A stretch of DNA of 29,821 bases from JBOFCS01 sp051646185 (GCA_051646185.1 JBOFCS010000215.1:1-29821), one strand, 5' to 3'; positions 1 to 10,600 are shown, counted from the stretch's first letter. A program made the numbers and translations. The notes: a model not told the origin generated them from the sequence alone.

Positions 1-3000
1 TAAATACCCGCCATCGGCGATAATCTAAAGTAGTAGAAAGGATTTCAGGATAAGACCGTTCAGGGTGGGCAGCTCTTGCCAAGCGTATTTGGGCGGCAAA
101 ATGCGATCTTAGGGTGGCGAGTTCATCAGCATCTAAAGCAGTAACATCACGATCCAAAATTTTACAAATTGCTCTTCCACCGTCGTCCAAAGCATCAGAT
201 ATCGTCCAATGAACTCCAATAGTGTTTCCCGAAGACATTTTTCGTTGACGCATTTCAGTACCCATTTGACTGATAAGTTCTCTAGCTTCAACTGTTCGTT
301 CATGTATCTGTTGAGCGAGTCCAGTTAAGAGTGCGTCTTCGAGAATTAAGCGTTCAGAAGCTGTTAACAACAATTCTTGATCATTGTGGGCGCTTTTGAT
401 GCGTTCGGCGAACTCATGGATAGAAAAGTAACCGTCCGAGTCTTGCACTTGTACCACGGTGATCTCATCAGGGGAGTCCCATTGCAGTCGATAATCTTGT
501 CCGGTGGAGGACAGTTGAATATCAAGCTCTTGTAAGGCAGATGTTAAAGCTGAGCGGGTGGTTTTTCGCACTGCTTCGCTGCCGCTAGTCGATAACGTCG
601 CTGCATTAAGTGCGGCATGCAGGTATGCAACATCATCAGGCAGAACTTCTATTCCAGTAAAACTCTCTGGTGCTCGAGTAATGCGATAGAGTAGCTGATC
701 TGCATCTTGCCAGGCGCCAGATGCCTGCGGCCAGCTTAAATTTTCTGTGATTCCTAGTATTTGAAGTATATCTTTGCGGGCATAGGGGGCAAGAAGTTTC
801 GCATCAGTCTGCGATTCCTGCAAAGCGGTTTTTAGAGCAGCAATGGCACCCTCGTAGGAGCCCTCAGCTTTTCCTGCTTGTGCTATAGCTTTTTCATTTG
901 CTTTTTGGACTATCCGGAGACTGGTGCGGTGGCTATCAATAGCATTGCGAGCCTTAGCAATTTCATTATCAATCTGTTCAACGCTAGCGCCAACAGCGGC
1001 TCTTAATGCGCTTAATTTATGTGCTTCTTGCTCAAAACGAGCGCGTGCCAGGGTTGCTTCTTCAGCAAATTCTTCAGCATTGCCCCGAGCCTCATATAGG
1101 CGGTCTTGAGCTTCATCAGCATGTTCTTTGGCTTTGGCTAATTCGCGACGTGAGCGGACAACCAATTCACCTTGGGATTCAAAATGGCGTACCGCAGCTG
1201 CAAGGGCGTCAAGGTCGCGAACTTTATGCGGAGTCTGCTGCCTAACAGCTGTACTAAGTAGATTTTTTTCTTTTGTCGTTAAATTTGAAATCGCTAAATC
1301 GAGCTCGGTTTGGGCGTGTCCAACTGCTTCTGCTCGAGTTCTTAATACGCCACCAGCATCTGTAACTTTGTTCATTGCCGTGTAGATTGGCCCTAGTTTG
1401 GGTAGCTTCTCCGCTGCACGTTTTACTGCTGACTGTAGATTAGTACACTGTTTAATAAGCTTCTCGGCTACTTCATTGTCTTGGGTTAGCTCGTTGATCT
1501 GATCATTAATCTCAGCCAGTCGAGTGGTTCTTCGTTTTTTGCGAGCAGTGGCGCCAATAAATTCTGCAGACTTTTTATGGTGAGCACCTATTCTTATGCC
1601 AAAAGAAAATTTTCCGGTGGAATTAATTGTTAGTACATTCTTTTCAGATTGACTATCAGTTCTCTGCAAAGAAATTGACGACAAAATTGCATTGATATCT
1701 GCTTCGGTAACATCGGGAGACTCTTCTGCTACTAAAACATCACGAAGGGTTGGGCCAGCGGGTCGTTGTTCTTCTGGTAAGGGCTCGATCCTGAGATCTG
1801 TACTGCCATCTTTTATCCCAGTATTATTCCCCACCCAAGCGTCAAGAATATTGCTTGCTTCTAATGCCGCTTCTATTCCAGCAGCCTGTTGTTCATCAAT
1901 GCCATCCTTGAACCGAACTAACTGCCATAGTGGGGCGCCGACCGATGAAATATTTTCTGACCGCTGAAGTAAAAATTGTGGGGCGTCATCTGTTTCAGAT
2001 GCAATTGACGAATACTCGCTCTTGAGTGCGTCAATCTGATCTACCCTCATTTTTCGTGAAATCTTAGCCTGCTGTTCAGTGGAACGAACTGCATCTAGGG
2101 TAGTTGTTGTCTCCTTAATCAGAACTTCTGCTAGCGATGTTGATTCCGGGTCAGTGACGTCAATGCTAGCGATGGTTTGCTCGAGTTGTTCGATAAGCTC
2201 TACGCCAAGATTGAGTTCTCGATAAATAGTCTGATGATCGACCCACCAACGACGTACTTCGCTTGACACCGATTTGCGGGCAATTTCTACCTCGGTCTGC
2301 GCTGCAGTTATGGCGCTTTGTCCAGAAACGAGTTGTTCTTGCACGCGATCAGCGGCCTTTTCGGCACGTTCACGTTCTGCTGCAGCGCTGTCGACATCAG
2401 CCAGAGCTTTACGAACAATTCGTAGCGCACCGTCTCTTTCTTCGGCATGCCCCCTTACCGCAGTGGTAATTTGGTCTGGACGAACGGATTCTGGCAGTGC
2501 AGTCCACATGATCCCGGCATCTTCAGCCGCAGTTGCCAAATCAGATTCAGCGCGCATGACAGTCTGAAGAATAGTGTGATAATTATTAGTTGCTTTTGTT
2601 GCTTCTTCAGTTCTTTGGGCAAGTGTAGATTGTGCGGTCCGTGCTTGTTCAGCATGTTTATCCGCAGATTTTTCTACAGCGCCAACAAGCTCGGAAAGTT
2701 GATCAAGCTGTTGCTTGCCTTCATAGGCGCTAGAGCGCTGAAGCATTTCCAGATCAGCTCTACTTTGTTCAAGAATTTTCTCGGCTTCAGCTAGCGCTGT
2801 CTGGCACTTGTGCTGTTCGGACGTTGCACGTTCCCGAGTCTGCGCTGCTTCAGCGAGAGTAGCTGCCAATGCTTCAACTGACTTGAGTCGCCGCCCAACC
2901 TGTTCTACCGCAGCGTGAGCGTGTGCAGCTAAGTATTTTGTATAGACATTAATAAAGTCTTGCGCTCCACGATCTGCTCTAGCAAGCCCTTCGAGCGCGC

Positions 3001-3700
3001 GTCCGACTTCTTCCATATCGCTAAATGAACGTGCAGCATCAGTGAGTAAACTTGCGTCTAGGGGGCGCAAGCCATCGGTTAACGCTTGCGATAGCCCTTT
3101 AGGGTCAAGGTTTTTAGCGAGTTGTGGCCTGCGAAGGGTGAGCACGAGATTGATAAGCTGCTCGTAACGTTCTAAACCTAAACCAAAAAGCCTAGCGTCT
3201 ATTGCCATTCGATAGTCAACTGGCCTGTCGGTGAGCGAATCAGGGCCTATTTGCTCTGCTAATTGCTTTTTGGTTAATGGCCGATCATCACTGCCAAAGA
3301 GTGAAAAATCGATCCCTACACGACCTTCGGCAACAAAGTACCATCGAGAAACTTTGTCATTATGTTTTGCTGCACGCATACCTATCCCAACAGTGACCGC
3401 TTCGGGATGGGAGATTTCTCCTCGGCTAAACTCCATCCATACGTATGAATGAGCCGACTCTTGGTCGCGGTAGAGCAAGTTTGACTTCATAGTACGCTCT
3501 TCTCCGGCAAAAGGATTCAAGCGACGTGGTTCGATTCTTCCATCCAGGACAAAGGGATATAGCACCTCAAGAGCTTTGGTTTTCCCCGAGCCGTTTGGGC
3601 CACGCAATACAAGACGGCCATCAGCAAAAGAAAATTCTTGGTCGCGGTAATCCCAAAGATTGATGATCCCGGCTCGAGTTGGTTTAAAGCGTCCAATCAT
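1..3700 (-). CDS. jetC: JetC, SMC/MukB-like ATPase of a type II Wadjet system (C-terminus beyond the window)
   Basis: The frame is open from the ATG at 3700 to the left edge, giving about 1,233 residues of a protein that in the TIGR02680 family is usually about 1,350 long. The N-terminus has a P-loop, RGPNGSGKT (about residues 33-41), in an ABC/SMC head. Long Ala/Glu/Gln/Arg-rich stretches typical of coiled coils follow, around a less charged central part that could be a hinge. The last visible residues read LDYRRWRVF, the motif that precedes the C-terminal head half, so the ABC signature and Walker B should lie just outside. In Wadjet, JetC is the motor that with JetA and JetB extrudes DNA loops and recognises small circular DNA, which JetD then cleaves. 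The start overlaps the jetB stop (ATGA), so translation is probably coupled. Family assignment rests on recognition of motifs and operon context. Confidence 0.9.
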   Translation of the reverse strand, partial: MIGRFKPTRAGIINLWDYRDQEFSFADGRLVLRGPNGSGKTKALEVLYPFVLDGRIEPRRLNPFAGEERTMKSNLLYRDQESAHSYVWMEFSRGEISHPEAVTVGIGMRAAKHNDKVSRWYFVAEGRVGIDFSLFGSDDRPLTKKQLAEQIGPDSLTDRPVDYRMAIDARLFGLGLERYEQLINLVLTLRRPQLAKNLDPKGLSQALTDGLRPLDASLLTDAARSFSDMEEVGRALEGLARADRGAQDFINVYTKYLAAHAHAAVEQVGRRLKSVEALAATLAEAAQTRERATSEQHKCQTALAEAEKILEQSRADLEMLQRSSAYEGKQQLDQLSELVGAVEKSADKHAEQARTAQSTLAQRTEEATKATNNYHTILQTVMRAESDLATAAEDAGIMWTALPESVRPDQITTAVRGHAEERDGALRIVRKALADVDSAAAERERAEKAADRVQEQLVSGQSAITAAQTEVEIARKSVSSEVRRWWVDHQTIYRELNLGVELIEQLEQTIASIDVTDPESTSLAEVLIKETTTTLDAVRSTEQQAKISRKMRVDQIDALKSEYSSIASETDDAPQFLLQRSENISSVGAPLWQLVRFKDGIDEQQAAGIEAALEASNILDAWVGNNTGIKDGSTDLRIEPLPEEQRPAGPTLRDVLVAEESPDVTEADINAILSSISLQRTDSQSEKNVLTINSTGKFSFGIRIGAHHKKSAEFIGATARKKRRTTRLAEINDQINELTQDNEVAEKLIKQCTNLQSAVKRAAEKLPKLGPIYTAMNKVTDAGGVLRTRAEAVGHAQTELDLAISNLTTKEKNLLSTAVRQQTPHKVRDLDALAAAVRHFESQGELVVRSRRELAKAKEHADEAQDRLYEARGNAEEFAEEATLARARFEQEAHKLSALRAAVGASVEQIDNEIAKARNAIDSHRTSLRIVQKANEKAIAQAGKAEGSYEGAIAALKTALQESQTDAKLLAPYARKDILQILGITENLSWPQASGAWQDADQLLYRITRAPESFTGIEVLPDDVAYLHAALNAATLSTSGSEAVRKTTRSALTSALQELDIQLSSTGQDYRLQWDSPDEITVVQVQDSDGYFSIHEFAERIKSAHNDQELLLTASERLILEDALLTGLAQQIHERTVEARELISQMGTEMRQRKMSSGNTIGVHWTISDALDDGGRAICKILDRDVTALDADELATLRSHFAAQIRLARAAHPERSYPEILSTTLDYRRWRVF

Positions 3701-5097
3701 TCTGCAGTGGCCTCTTCGTTATTGGTGAACAGAGCAGTTTGGGCTGTAGCGGTACGAATGTGTGCTACTACATCACGGTAGCGGGCCAGGATTGGCAGTA
3801 CCAATACTCCACCTTCAGTATGTGCGAGCAGTTTCATTTTTATCAGAAGCTGTAGTGCTTCGCTAGCAAGTCCATGTATATTACTTTGCCATTGTGCTGA
3901 AAAAGTTCTTCCAAATTTGTTACTGAGTTCTTGGGTGACAGAAAGTAACCAATCCATCTCTATTATGGGGTACTTCTGATGACCACTTATTTCAGAATTA
4001 ATTCCGTAATCACTTGTTTGAAAAGATGATTCGGAAAAATCAAACCCGAATTTTGACGGTAGCGAAGAATTTAATTGATTAATTAAATCCCGCTGCTTGG
4101 CATCTGTTAAGTAGGCTTGTGGTAATGCTGGTGCATCAGCGTCGAGTACCCGATCAGCAATTTCACCAACAAGCAACAAAGCAACCTGTGCAATTGTTCC
4201 GGTACCCGGGAAACGGATTTCCGATAATCTGGCGGTCTGGTCTATCAATGCAATACCCTCTGCGCGCCTTTCCAGTGAAAGGCCAGTAACTTTTTCTACT
4301 GCTTGCAGATAATCTTCAGCCGAATTTAGGAACATGCGTTGCTGATCGCTTAGTGAAGCAAAATACACCACAGGTTGCTCAATGAGCTCTCGAAGCAATT
4401 GCTTTCCTGCACTTCGTATCTGTAGAAGTGGATCGGTGAGGATCCCGGTATTCTCATCCTGCTGTCCAGTAAAAATTGAACTACTTAATAATGTTTCAAC
4501 ATTATTTATATCCTGAAGTATTTGCGGGGGACGAAAGAGCGCAGTCACAACATTTCTGTCTATATCGTAGAGTGCTTCTCCAATGCCGGGGTTGTTTGAC
4601 CAGGCACCTGCATCTCCATCTGCAAGGGTGAGTGCTCCACGTCCAGCTAGCCAACTGACTGCATCGACAAATCCATCCCTATCTGCAGCTCGGTCAACAG
4701 AAAGATCAACTCCATTGATATGTAAGGCTTCTGCTGCAACGGTTGCAGCAAGCTCAGATAGCGTTATTTGGCTTGCACCCCTGCCCAGCACAGCTAGCGC
4801 TAAAGATAGGTAGGAGTAGCGGCGTCGATCGAATTCTCTATCAGTACTTGTTTTTGCAGGAGTTGCATTGTCGAGTCGATACACTGATGGAAAAACCCTT
4901 GCAGTTGTCTCCGTTACTTCAAGGCGATAACCCCACAAGTTAAGCATATCTTCGCGCAATTGAGTTGCCCATTGCCTAATAAGGCTAAGTGCGTTCTTAT
5001 CTGGGTATATTTCGGTAACAATATGATTGGAAAGAATCAACCGCATAGCCCGTTGATAGCTATCAAGCTGAAGAGGCGGTATCGAATTAATGATCAC
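3697..5097 (-). CDS. jetB: JetB, MukE-like subunit of type II Wadjet (DUF2398/TIGR02678)
   Basis: The 466-residue protein matches the DUF2398 pattern: an N-terminal helical part with QRAMRLILSN, then LIRQWATQLRED, then the signature DRRRYSYLSLALAVLGRG around residues 90-110. It has no signal peptide and no membrane segment. In Wadjet the JetB subunit is the winged-helix MukE/kite counterpart that binds the JetA dimer and DNA beside the JetC heads. The start is a GTG whose bases overlap the jetA TGA (GTGA), and the stop overlaps the jetC ATG (ATGA). The three genes therefore form one tightly coupled transcription unit, and the start is well supported by these overlaps. No frame damage is visible. 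Confidence 0.9.
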   Translation of the reverse strand: MIINSIPPLQLDSYQRAMRLILSNHIVTEIYPDKNALSLIRQWATQLREDMLNLWGYRLEVTETTARVFPSVYRLDNATPAKTSTDREFDRRRYSYLSLALAVLGRGASQITLSELAATVAAEALHINGVDLSVDRAADRDGFVDAVSWLAGRGALTLADGDAGAWSNNPGIGEALYDIDRNVVTALFRPPQILQDINNVETLLSSSIFTGQQDENTGILTDPLLQIRSAGKQLLRELIEQPVVYFASLSDQQRMFLNSAEDYLQAVEKVTGLSLERRAEGIALIDQTARLSEIRFPGTGTIAQVALLLVGEIADRVLDADAPALPQAYLTDAKQRDLINQLNSSLPSKFGFDFSESSFQTSDYGINSEISGHQKYPIIEMDWLLSVTQELSNKFGRTFSAQWQSNIHGLASEALQLLIKMKLLAHTEGGVLVLPILARYRDVVAHIRTATAQTALFTNNEEATAE

Positions 5098-6614
5098 TGT
5101 ACAGTCACCGCCAGTCGATCAAGATGGAGCACACCCCGAACCGTGCTTACTTGAGTTGAATGTGCCGCAGGTGTAAGAGTCAACTGTACGCCTGCTTCAG
5201 AACTGGTTGAGTTAACTCGCCCGCTTGTTCGGACCCTTGCCGCCAAAGCGACATTCAATAAACTGAGCAGGACTTCAGTTTCTTGTTCGTTAAGCGTTCT
5301 CTCACTTACGCCATTTTTTGCCAGAGATTGTGCAGCAATCTGTCTTGCACGTTGTGTTGCTAGCTGTTGCTCGCGTAACTTTCTTAGACCTCCTTCATTG
5401 CGCTGAACTTTTGTTGGTAATCCAGGGTTTGGGGTTCTTCCGGTTTCTACGAGCGTTCGGGACAACTCAACTGCGGGGGCCTCCCACCAAGACCGCGTAT
5501 ACGGAATAACATCTGCATCGGGATGCAGCATAGAAAGATGTCGTGGTCGATTCAACCCAAAAACCAGACCAAATAAAGCATGGGCACTTTCCTGGGTTGG
5601 GGTGGCGGCAAACCAACTAGCAAGATGACGTAGCTGACTATCACGACTTACTCCACCCCTGCGGGCATCGGTGACTCGACGTAACAACGACAACACAGCG
5701 GAAATTGCGCTCATAGTTCCATCCCGAAGTCGGTCGGTTTCACTAGTTCCGCCTTCGGGGGCAGCGAACCAGTTTGACAGTCCGATCCACCGGCCACGCC
5801 AATCTGATAGTAGTTCTTCACGCTCCAGGAACAATCGCTCATCAGCTGCTGCTGCAAGGTTAACTAATTGATCGATGCCAGTGGCTTCAACATTAGAGAT
5901 GGCTGCTGACAACCGGGGTGCGTACCTGGCAAGATCTGAGCTGAACTCACGCATATGAGCTAGTAAGGTGTCTTTGTGAGCCAGAAAAGTTTCTGGAGTT
6001 AAGTCGGTAGTTCGTACTAGGTCGCCAAGTGATAAATAAAACTGTGCGGCACGATTGGCCATTTCAGTAAGTGCTGTATCGAGGCGAGAAAGTTTTCGGT
6101 ATACCAGCTCACTATCTCCTTGCTGATTTGCGCGAGCCAATTCAGCTAAATCCTCAAGTATCTCTGGCAAAACTAAGCGGGAGAGTGAAACATCATCGAG
6201 CCGAGCAGTTAATACCTCTTCCACCGCCCGGAATGCTCGATACCCCCCCTGGCTGAATTGGTAAACGTAGTGGCGATTGCGATAATCAGCCAACGTAGCC
6301 GCGCGTGAACCATCGTAGCTACGCTCAAGCACTCCCCACTGGTGAAGTTGCTCAAGTAATACCGCAACTGCTTGAGCAGTTAATGGGTACTCGCTTTTGC
6401 CCGGGCTTCGACTAAGGGAATCAGCAACCTGCCCAGCATGTAATAGAACTACATAGTTTGTTCTGGCCAGATCGAAGGTGCGTAAAACCTGCAGATAATC
6501 TGCCCTTTTATCGGCATTGGCAAAAGAAAATAAGCGTAATCGCTCATCGTTGAGTAATAGTTGTAATTCAGGCAATCCAGGGTGGCTTTCCACAGCAACT
6601 TCCTTCTCGATCAC
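5094..6614 (-). CDS. jetA: JetA, MukF-like kleisin subunit of type II Wadjet (DUF2397/TIGR02677)
   Basis: The 506-residue protein has the DUF2397 N-terminal signature: LRLFSFANADKRADYLQVLRTF at about residues 26-47, followed by a winged-helix-like region ending near HQWGVLERS. A helical middle (residues about 150-330) and a C-terminal part with conserved Arg/Trp residues (SWWEAPAVELSRTL) follow. In Wadjet, JetA is the kleisin that bridges the two JetC heads. It is the first gene of the operon. Its GTG start lies 6 nt after a TAGCCT box, which suggests a leaderless transcript. The next gene on the same strand (PAC2) ends 78 bases upstream, so the operon very likely has its own promoter. jetD, the TIGR02679/DUF2399 nuclease, is expected left of the window. 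Confidence 0.9.
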   Translation of the reverse strand: MIEKEVAVESHPGLPELQLLLNDERLRLFSFANADKRADYLQVLRTFDLARTNYVVLLHAGQVADSLSRSPGKSEYPLTAQAVAVLLEQLHQWGVLERSYDGSRAATLADYRNRHYVYQFSQGGYRAFRAVEEVLTARLDDVSLSRLVLPEILEDLAELARANQQGDSELVYRKLSRLDTALTEMANRAAQFYLSLGDLVRTTDLTPETFLAHKDTLLAHMREFSSDLARYAPRLSAAISNVEATGIDQLVNLAAAADERLFLEREELLSDWRGRWIGLSNWFAAPEGGTSETDRLRDGTMSAISAVLSLLRRVTDARRGGVSRDSQLRHLASWFAATPTQESAHALFGLVFGLNRPRHLSMLHPDADVIPYTRSWWEAPAVELSRTLVETGRTPNPGLPTKVQRNEGGLRKLREQQLATQRARQIAAQSLAKNGVSERTLNEQETEVLLSLLNVALAARVRTSGRVNSTSSEAGVQLTLTPAAHSTQVSTVRGVLHLDRLAVTVQ

Positions 6615-6626
6615 CGAATAAGGCTA
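6615..6626 (-). promoter_or_regulatory. Predicted leaderless promoter (-10 box) of the Wadjet operon
   Basis: On the minus strand TAGCCT (6621-6626) fits the actinobacterial -10 consensus TANNNT. It is followed by 6 nt (TATTCG) and the jetA GTG, so the start codon would coincide with the transcription start. I see no convincing -35 box, which is common in such promoters. Confidence 0.45.
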
Positions 6627-6692
6627 AGCGCAGACTTCAAGCCACTGGTACTTGCCCCGCAAACAATCGACGATCCTGCAATAATGCCCTGT

Positions 6693-7586
6693 TTATAGGC
6701 CAAATGAACCTGGTCCACGACGCCGCAGGTACCGCTCAAATTCGGCGGCGATAGCGTCGCCGTCAATTTTATTAACTGCATCAGACATATCCACTTCAGC
6801 ATCACCTCGTTCTTCTAGCGTCCGCACGTAATCAGCAATTTCTTCATCGTCAGCGGTCATCTCAGTAACTGCTTGTTCCCAGTCTTCGGCTTGTTGTGGA
6901 AGTTCAGACAAGGGAACCTCGATGTCAAGAACATCTTCTACTCGTTGTAGTAGAGCAAGGGTAGCTTTGGGGTTAGGTGGCTGTGATACATAGTGAGGGA
7001 CTGCAGCCCAAAAGGAAATGGCGGGAATACCTGCACGAACGCATTCATCTTGAAGAACTCCAGTAATGCCCGTAGGGCCCTCATACCTGTTTTGTTCGAG
7101 ATTAAAGCGTTCTGCTGACTCAGCGCTGTAGGCGGTACCGGTGACTGGAACTGGGCGAGTGTGTGGGGTGTCAGCAAGCAGTGAACCAAGGATTACCACA
7201 CTCGTAACGTGCAGTTCCTCGATGAGTTCAAGAATTTCTGCACAAAAACTTCGCCATCGCATATTTGGCTCGATACCACGAAGCACTACAATGTCACTTT
7301 GCGCTCCAGGTGGTGAGCACACTGACAAGCGTGTCGCTGGCCAGGAAATCTCTCTTGTTACACCATCAATTTGTTTAACTGTAGGTCGATTTACCTGATA
7401 GTCGTAGTAGTCTTCGGAGTCCAATTCAACTAGCGGTTGTGAATCCCAGATCAGCTCAAGATGCTCAATGGCAGCAGTAGCAGCTTCAGCTGCATCATTC
7501 CATCCTTCAAAAGCCGCTACCAGAATTGGTTGTCGCAGGATGGGCAGTAGTTCTGATGCTTGTTCAGGATTTTCACGTGCAGTCAC
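6693..7586 (-). CDS. PAC2-family protein (proteasome assembly chaperone-like, Rv2125 type)
   Basis: About 297 residues from the preferred GTG. The core matches the PAC2/DUF75 family: ILVAAFEGWNDAAEAA near the N-terminus, then SEDYYDYQVNRPTV, a middle VVILGSLLADTPHTRPV with the conserved Gly/Thr-rich loop, and GIPAISFWAAVPHYV. Eukaryotic and archaeal relatives help proteasome assembly. In actinobacteria the role of this paralogue is not established, although the gene is regularly found beside metH near the Pup-proteasome genes, as here. The frame is open up to an ATG at 7655, but that ATG overlaps the metH ATG. A TAGGCT box 7 nt before the GTG at 7586 makes 7586 the likelier start. The C-terminus (from about residue 225) is acidic and ends in an Arg-rich tail. 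It should not be confused with PafE/Bpa, a different proteasome activator. Confidence 0.85.
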   Translation of the reverse strand: MTARENPEQASELLPILRQPILVAAFEGWNDAAEAATAAIEHLELIWDSQPLVELDSEDYYDYQVNRPTVKQIDGVTREISWPATRLSVCSPPGAQSDIVVLRGIEPNMRWRSFCAEILELIEELHVTSVVILGSLLADTPHTRPVPVTGTAYSAESAERFNLEQNRYEGPTGITGVLQDECVRAGIPAISFWAAVPHYVSQPPNPKATLALLQRVEDVLDIEVPLSELPQQAEDWEQAVTEMTADDEEIADYVRTLEERGDAEVDMSDAVNKIDGDAIAAEFERYLRRRGPGSFGL

Positions 7587-7604
7587 AGCCGTTAGCCTAC
7601 GGCT
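7587..7604 (-). promoter_or_regulatory. Predicted promoter and inverted repeat before the PAC2 gene
   Basis: On the minus strand TAGGCT (7594-7599) precedes the GTG at 7586 by 7 nt, the spacing of a leaderless promoter. The same bases lie in an inverted repeat, AGCCGT (7587-7592) and ACGGCT (7599-7604), centred on the box, so an operator is conceivable. The operator idea is inference only. Confidence 0.4.
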
Positions 7605-7640
7605 AGGGCTGGTGATTGCTACTCTTAGCGCATAGACCAC

Positions 7641-7653
7641 TAGGCTAAGGCGC
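7641..7653 (+). promoter_or_regulatory. Predicted leaderless promoter of metH
   Basis: TAGGCT at 7641-7646 matches TANNNT and is followed by 7 nt (AAGGCGC) and the metH ATG at 7654. This supports that ATG as both the transcription and translation start. Because the 5' leader would be absent, a B12 or SAM riboswitch cannot fit here. Confidence 0.45.
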
Positions 7654-10600
7654 ATGTCTGTCTCGCCCCGAGGAACATCGGCACCAATAGAACAAACCGC
7701 AGCCCGCGTGTTGGATTCGGCATTGCTAGAGGCAATGAAGCAAAGAGTGCTTATTGGCGACGGCGCAATGGGAACAATGCTGCAGGCAGCAGAGCTAAGT
7801 TTGGATGACTTTCATGGGCTCGAAGGTTGTAACGAAATACTTAATGACACCCGGCCTGATATCTTGGCGAGTATTCATAGGGCGTACTTTGAAGCAGGCG
7901 CTGATGCCGTTGAAACAAACACCTTCGGTTGCAATCTGTCCAACTTAGGCGATTATGAAATTGCAGGTCGGATTCGTGAACTTTCGGAAAAAGGTACCCA
8001 GATTGCCAGGGCAGTAGCCGATGAAATGGGGCCGGGCAGGGATGGGATTCCCCGTTTTGTGCTTGGTTCCATGGGCCCAGGTACAAAACTTCCTTCGCTT
8101 GGACATACCAAGTTCCATATCATTCGTGATGCTTTTGCTCAGGCGGCAAAAGGGATGCTTGATGGCGGGGCAGATGCTATTTTAGTAGAAACTGCTCAGG
8201 ACTTACTGCAGGCCAAGGCCGCGATCCTAGGTAGTCGGATTGCCATGAATGAACTTGGACGGCAGATTCCAATTATTGTGCATGTAACCTTTGAAACAAC
8301 TGGAACCATGTTATTGGGCAGTGAGATTGGAGCCGCGCTGACGGCGCTTGAACCTTTAGGAATCGACCTTATCGGGCTTAATTGCGCAACCGGTCCAGCA
8401 GAGATGAGCGAACACCTTCGGCATTTATCTCGGCATTCGCTACTGCCGATTTCGGTAATGCCCAATGCTGGATTACCCATTCTTGGCCCGCATGGTGCCG
8501 AGTATCCGCTGCCACCGGAAGAGCTTGCCGAGGCGCTGGCCGGCTTTGTTACTGATTACGGTTTATCAATGGTGGGTGGTTGTTGCGGTACTACTCCTGA
8601 ACATATTCGACAAACAGTAGCTGCGGTATCTGGTTTGCCTCGGGGCCGACGAAATGTGCAACGTGAACCGAGTATTTCTTCTTTGTATACCTCGGTTCCA
8701 TTTGAGCAGGATAATTCCATTCTGATGATCGGTGAGCGAACAAATGCGAATGGTTCCAAAGCTTTTCGCGATGCGATGCTTAATGCTGACTACCAAAAGT
8801 GCTTGGACATTGCCAAAGAGCAAACCCGCGATGGTGCCCATATGCTTGATCTCTGCATTGACTATGTTGGCCGAGATGGTATTGATGATATGAGTCAGCT
8901 AGCCAGTCGTTTAGCTACTGCTTCAACCTTGCCAATTATGCTTGATTCTACTGAACCTGAGGTACTTCGAGCTGGTCTCGAGCATCTTGGTGGTAGATGT
9001 GCAGTTAATTCTGTTAATTATGAAGATGGCGCCGGCCCGCAATCGCGATTCCATAAAACCATGGAACTTGTTGCCGAACATGGTGCGGCGGTTGTTGCTC
9101 TGACGATTGATGAGCAGGGTCAGGCCCGGACTGCCGAATGGAAAGTTCGGGTTGCCGAGCGACTTATTGCTGATATAACTGCTAACTGGGGTGTTGATGA
9201 AGCGTCAATCATTGTTGACACTCTTACCTTTCCGATATCCACCGGACAGGAAGAAGTTCGACGTGATGGTATCGAAACAATTGAGGCTATCCGTGAGTTA
9301 AAGAAGCGACACCCTCGAGTGCAAACCACGCTAGGCTTATCGAATATCTCTTTTGGTTTAAATCCAGCGGCTCGCCAAGTTCTTAATTCAGTTTTTCTTC
9401 ATGAATGTGTTGAGGCAGGTCTTGATACCGCAATTGTGCATGCGTCAAAGATCGTGCCGATGGCTCGGATTGATGAAACGCAAAAAAAAGTTGCCTTAGA
9501 TCTTATTTATGACCGCAGGACCGAAGGTTACGATCCGCTGCAAAAGTTGATGGAACTGTTTGAGGGGGTATCGGCAGCTTCTGCCCGTGAATCTCGGGCT
9601 GAAGAACTTGGTCGGCTCCCACTGTTCGAACGATTGGAGCGTCGAATTGTTGATGGTGAGCGCAATGATCTTGAAGCTGACCTTACTGAAGCGATGCAGA
9701 CTAAATCTCCCTTAGAAATCATCAATGACACTTTACTCTCTGGGATGAAAACTGTTGGAGAACTCTTTGGTTCAGGGCAGATGCAACTTCCCTTTGTGCT
9801 TGCTTCTGCTGAAGTAATGAAACTCGCTGTTGCTTATTTAGAACCGTTCATGGAAGCCACCGATGATGATGGTAAAGGAAGAATAGTTCTTGCCACAGTT
9901 AAAGGTGACGTGCACGATATCGGAAAGAACTTAGTTGATATTATTCTCAGTAATAACGGCTATGAGGTTGTCAATATCGGTATTAAACAACCAATTTCAG
10001 CTATTCTTGAAGCAGCTGAGGAATCTAAAGCCGATGTCATTGGGATGTCTGGGCTGTTGGTGAAATCCACGGTTGTTATGAAAGAAAATCTCGAGGAAAT
10101 GAACACCAGAGGGGTAGCCGAAAAATTCCCAGTTTTGCTTGGTGGTGCTGCGCTTACCCGTTCCTATGTGGAAAATGATCTCTCCGATATTTATCATGGT
10201 CAAGTTCTTTATGCCAGAGACGCTTTTGAAGGTTTGAATCTTATGGATTCCATCATGACGATTAAACGTGGTGGTGGTCCTGCTCATGATAGCCCAGAAA
10301 TATTGGCAGAAAAAGCAAAGCAGGCGGAGCGAAAAGCTAGACATGAGCGATCGCGACGTATTGCCGAGGAACGCAAGGCAACGAGTATTCCAATAGTGGT
10401 ACCGGAACGGTCACATGTTGCTGCCGATCTTGATGTCCCTAAGCCGCCCTTTTGGGGTAGCCGAGTTGTTAAAGGAATAGCCTTAGCCGACTACTCCGGG
10501 TTACTTGATGAACGAGCCCTATTTCTTGGGCAGTGGGGACTTAGAGGGCAACGTGGGCAAGAGGGACCCTCTTATGAAGAGTTAGTCGCCACAGAAGGAC

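Noticed and set aside
6615..6650. PafBC-type DNA-damage promoter before jetA
   Set aside because: The TTGTC-type element with its proper spacing to the TANNNT box is not present.
6693..7586. PAC2-family gene taken as the proteasome activator PafE/Bpa
   Set aside because: The protein has PAC2-family motifs and is far longer than PafE, and it lacks the C-terminal GQYL tail used to dock on the proteasome.
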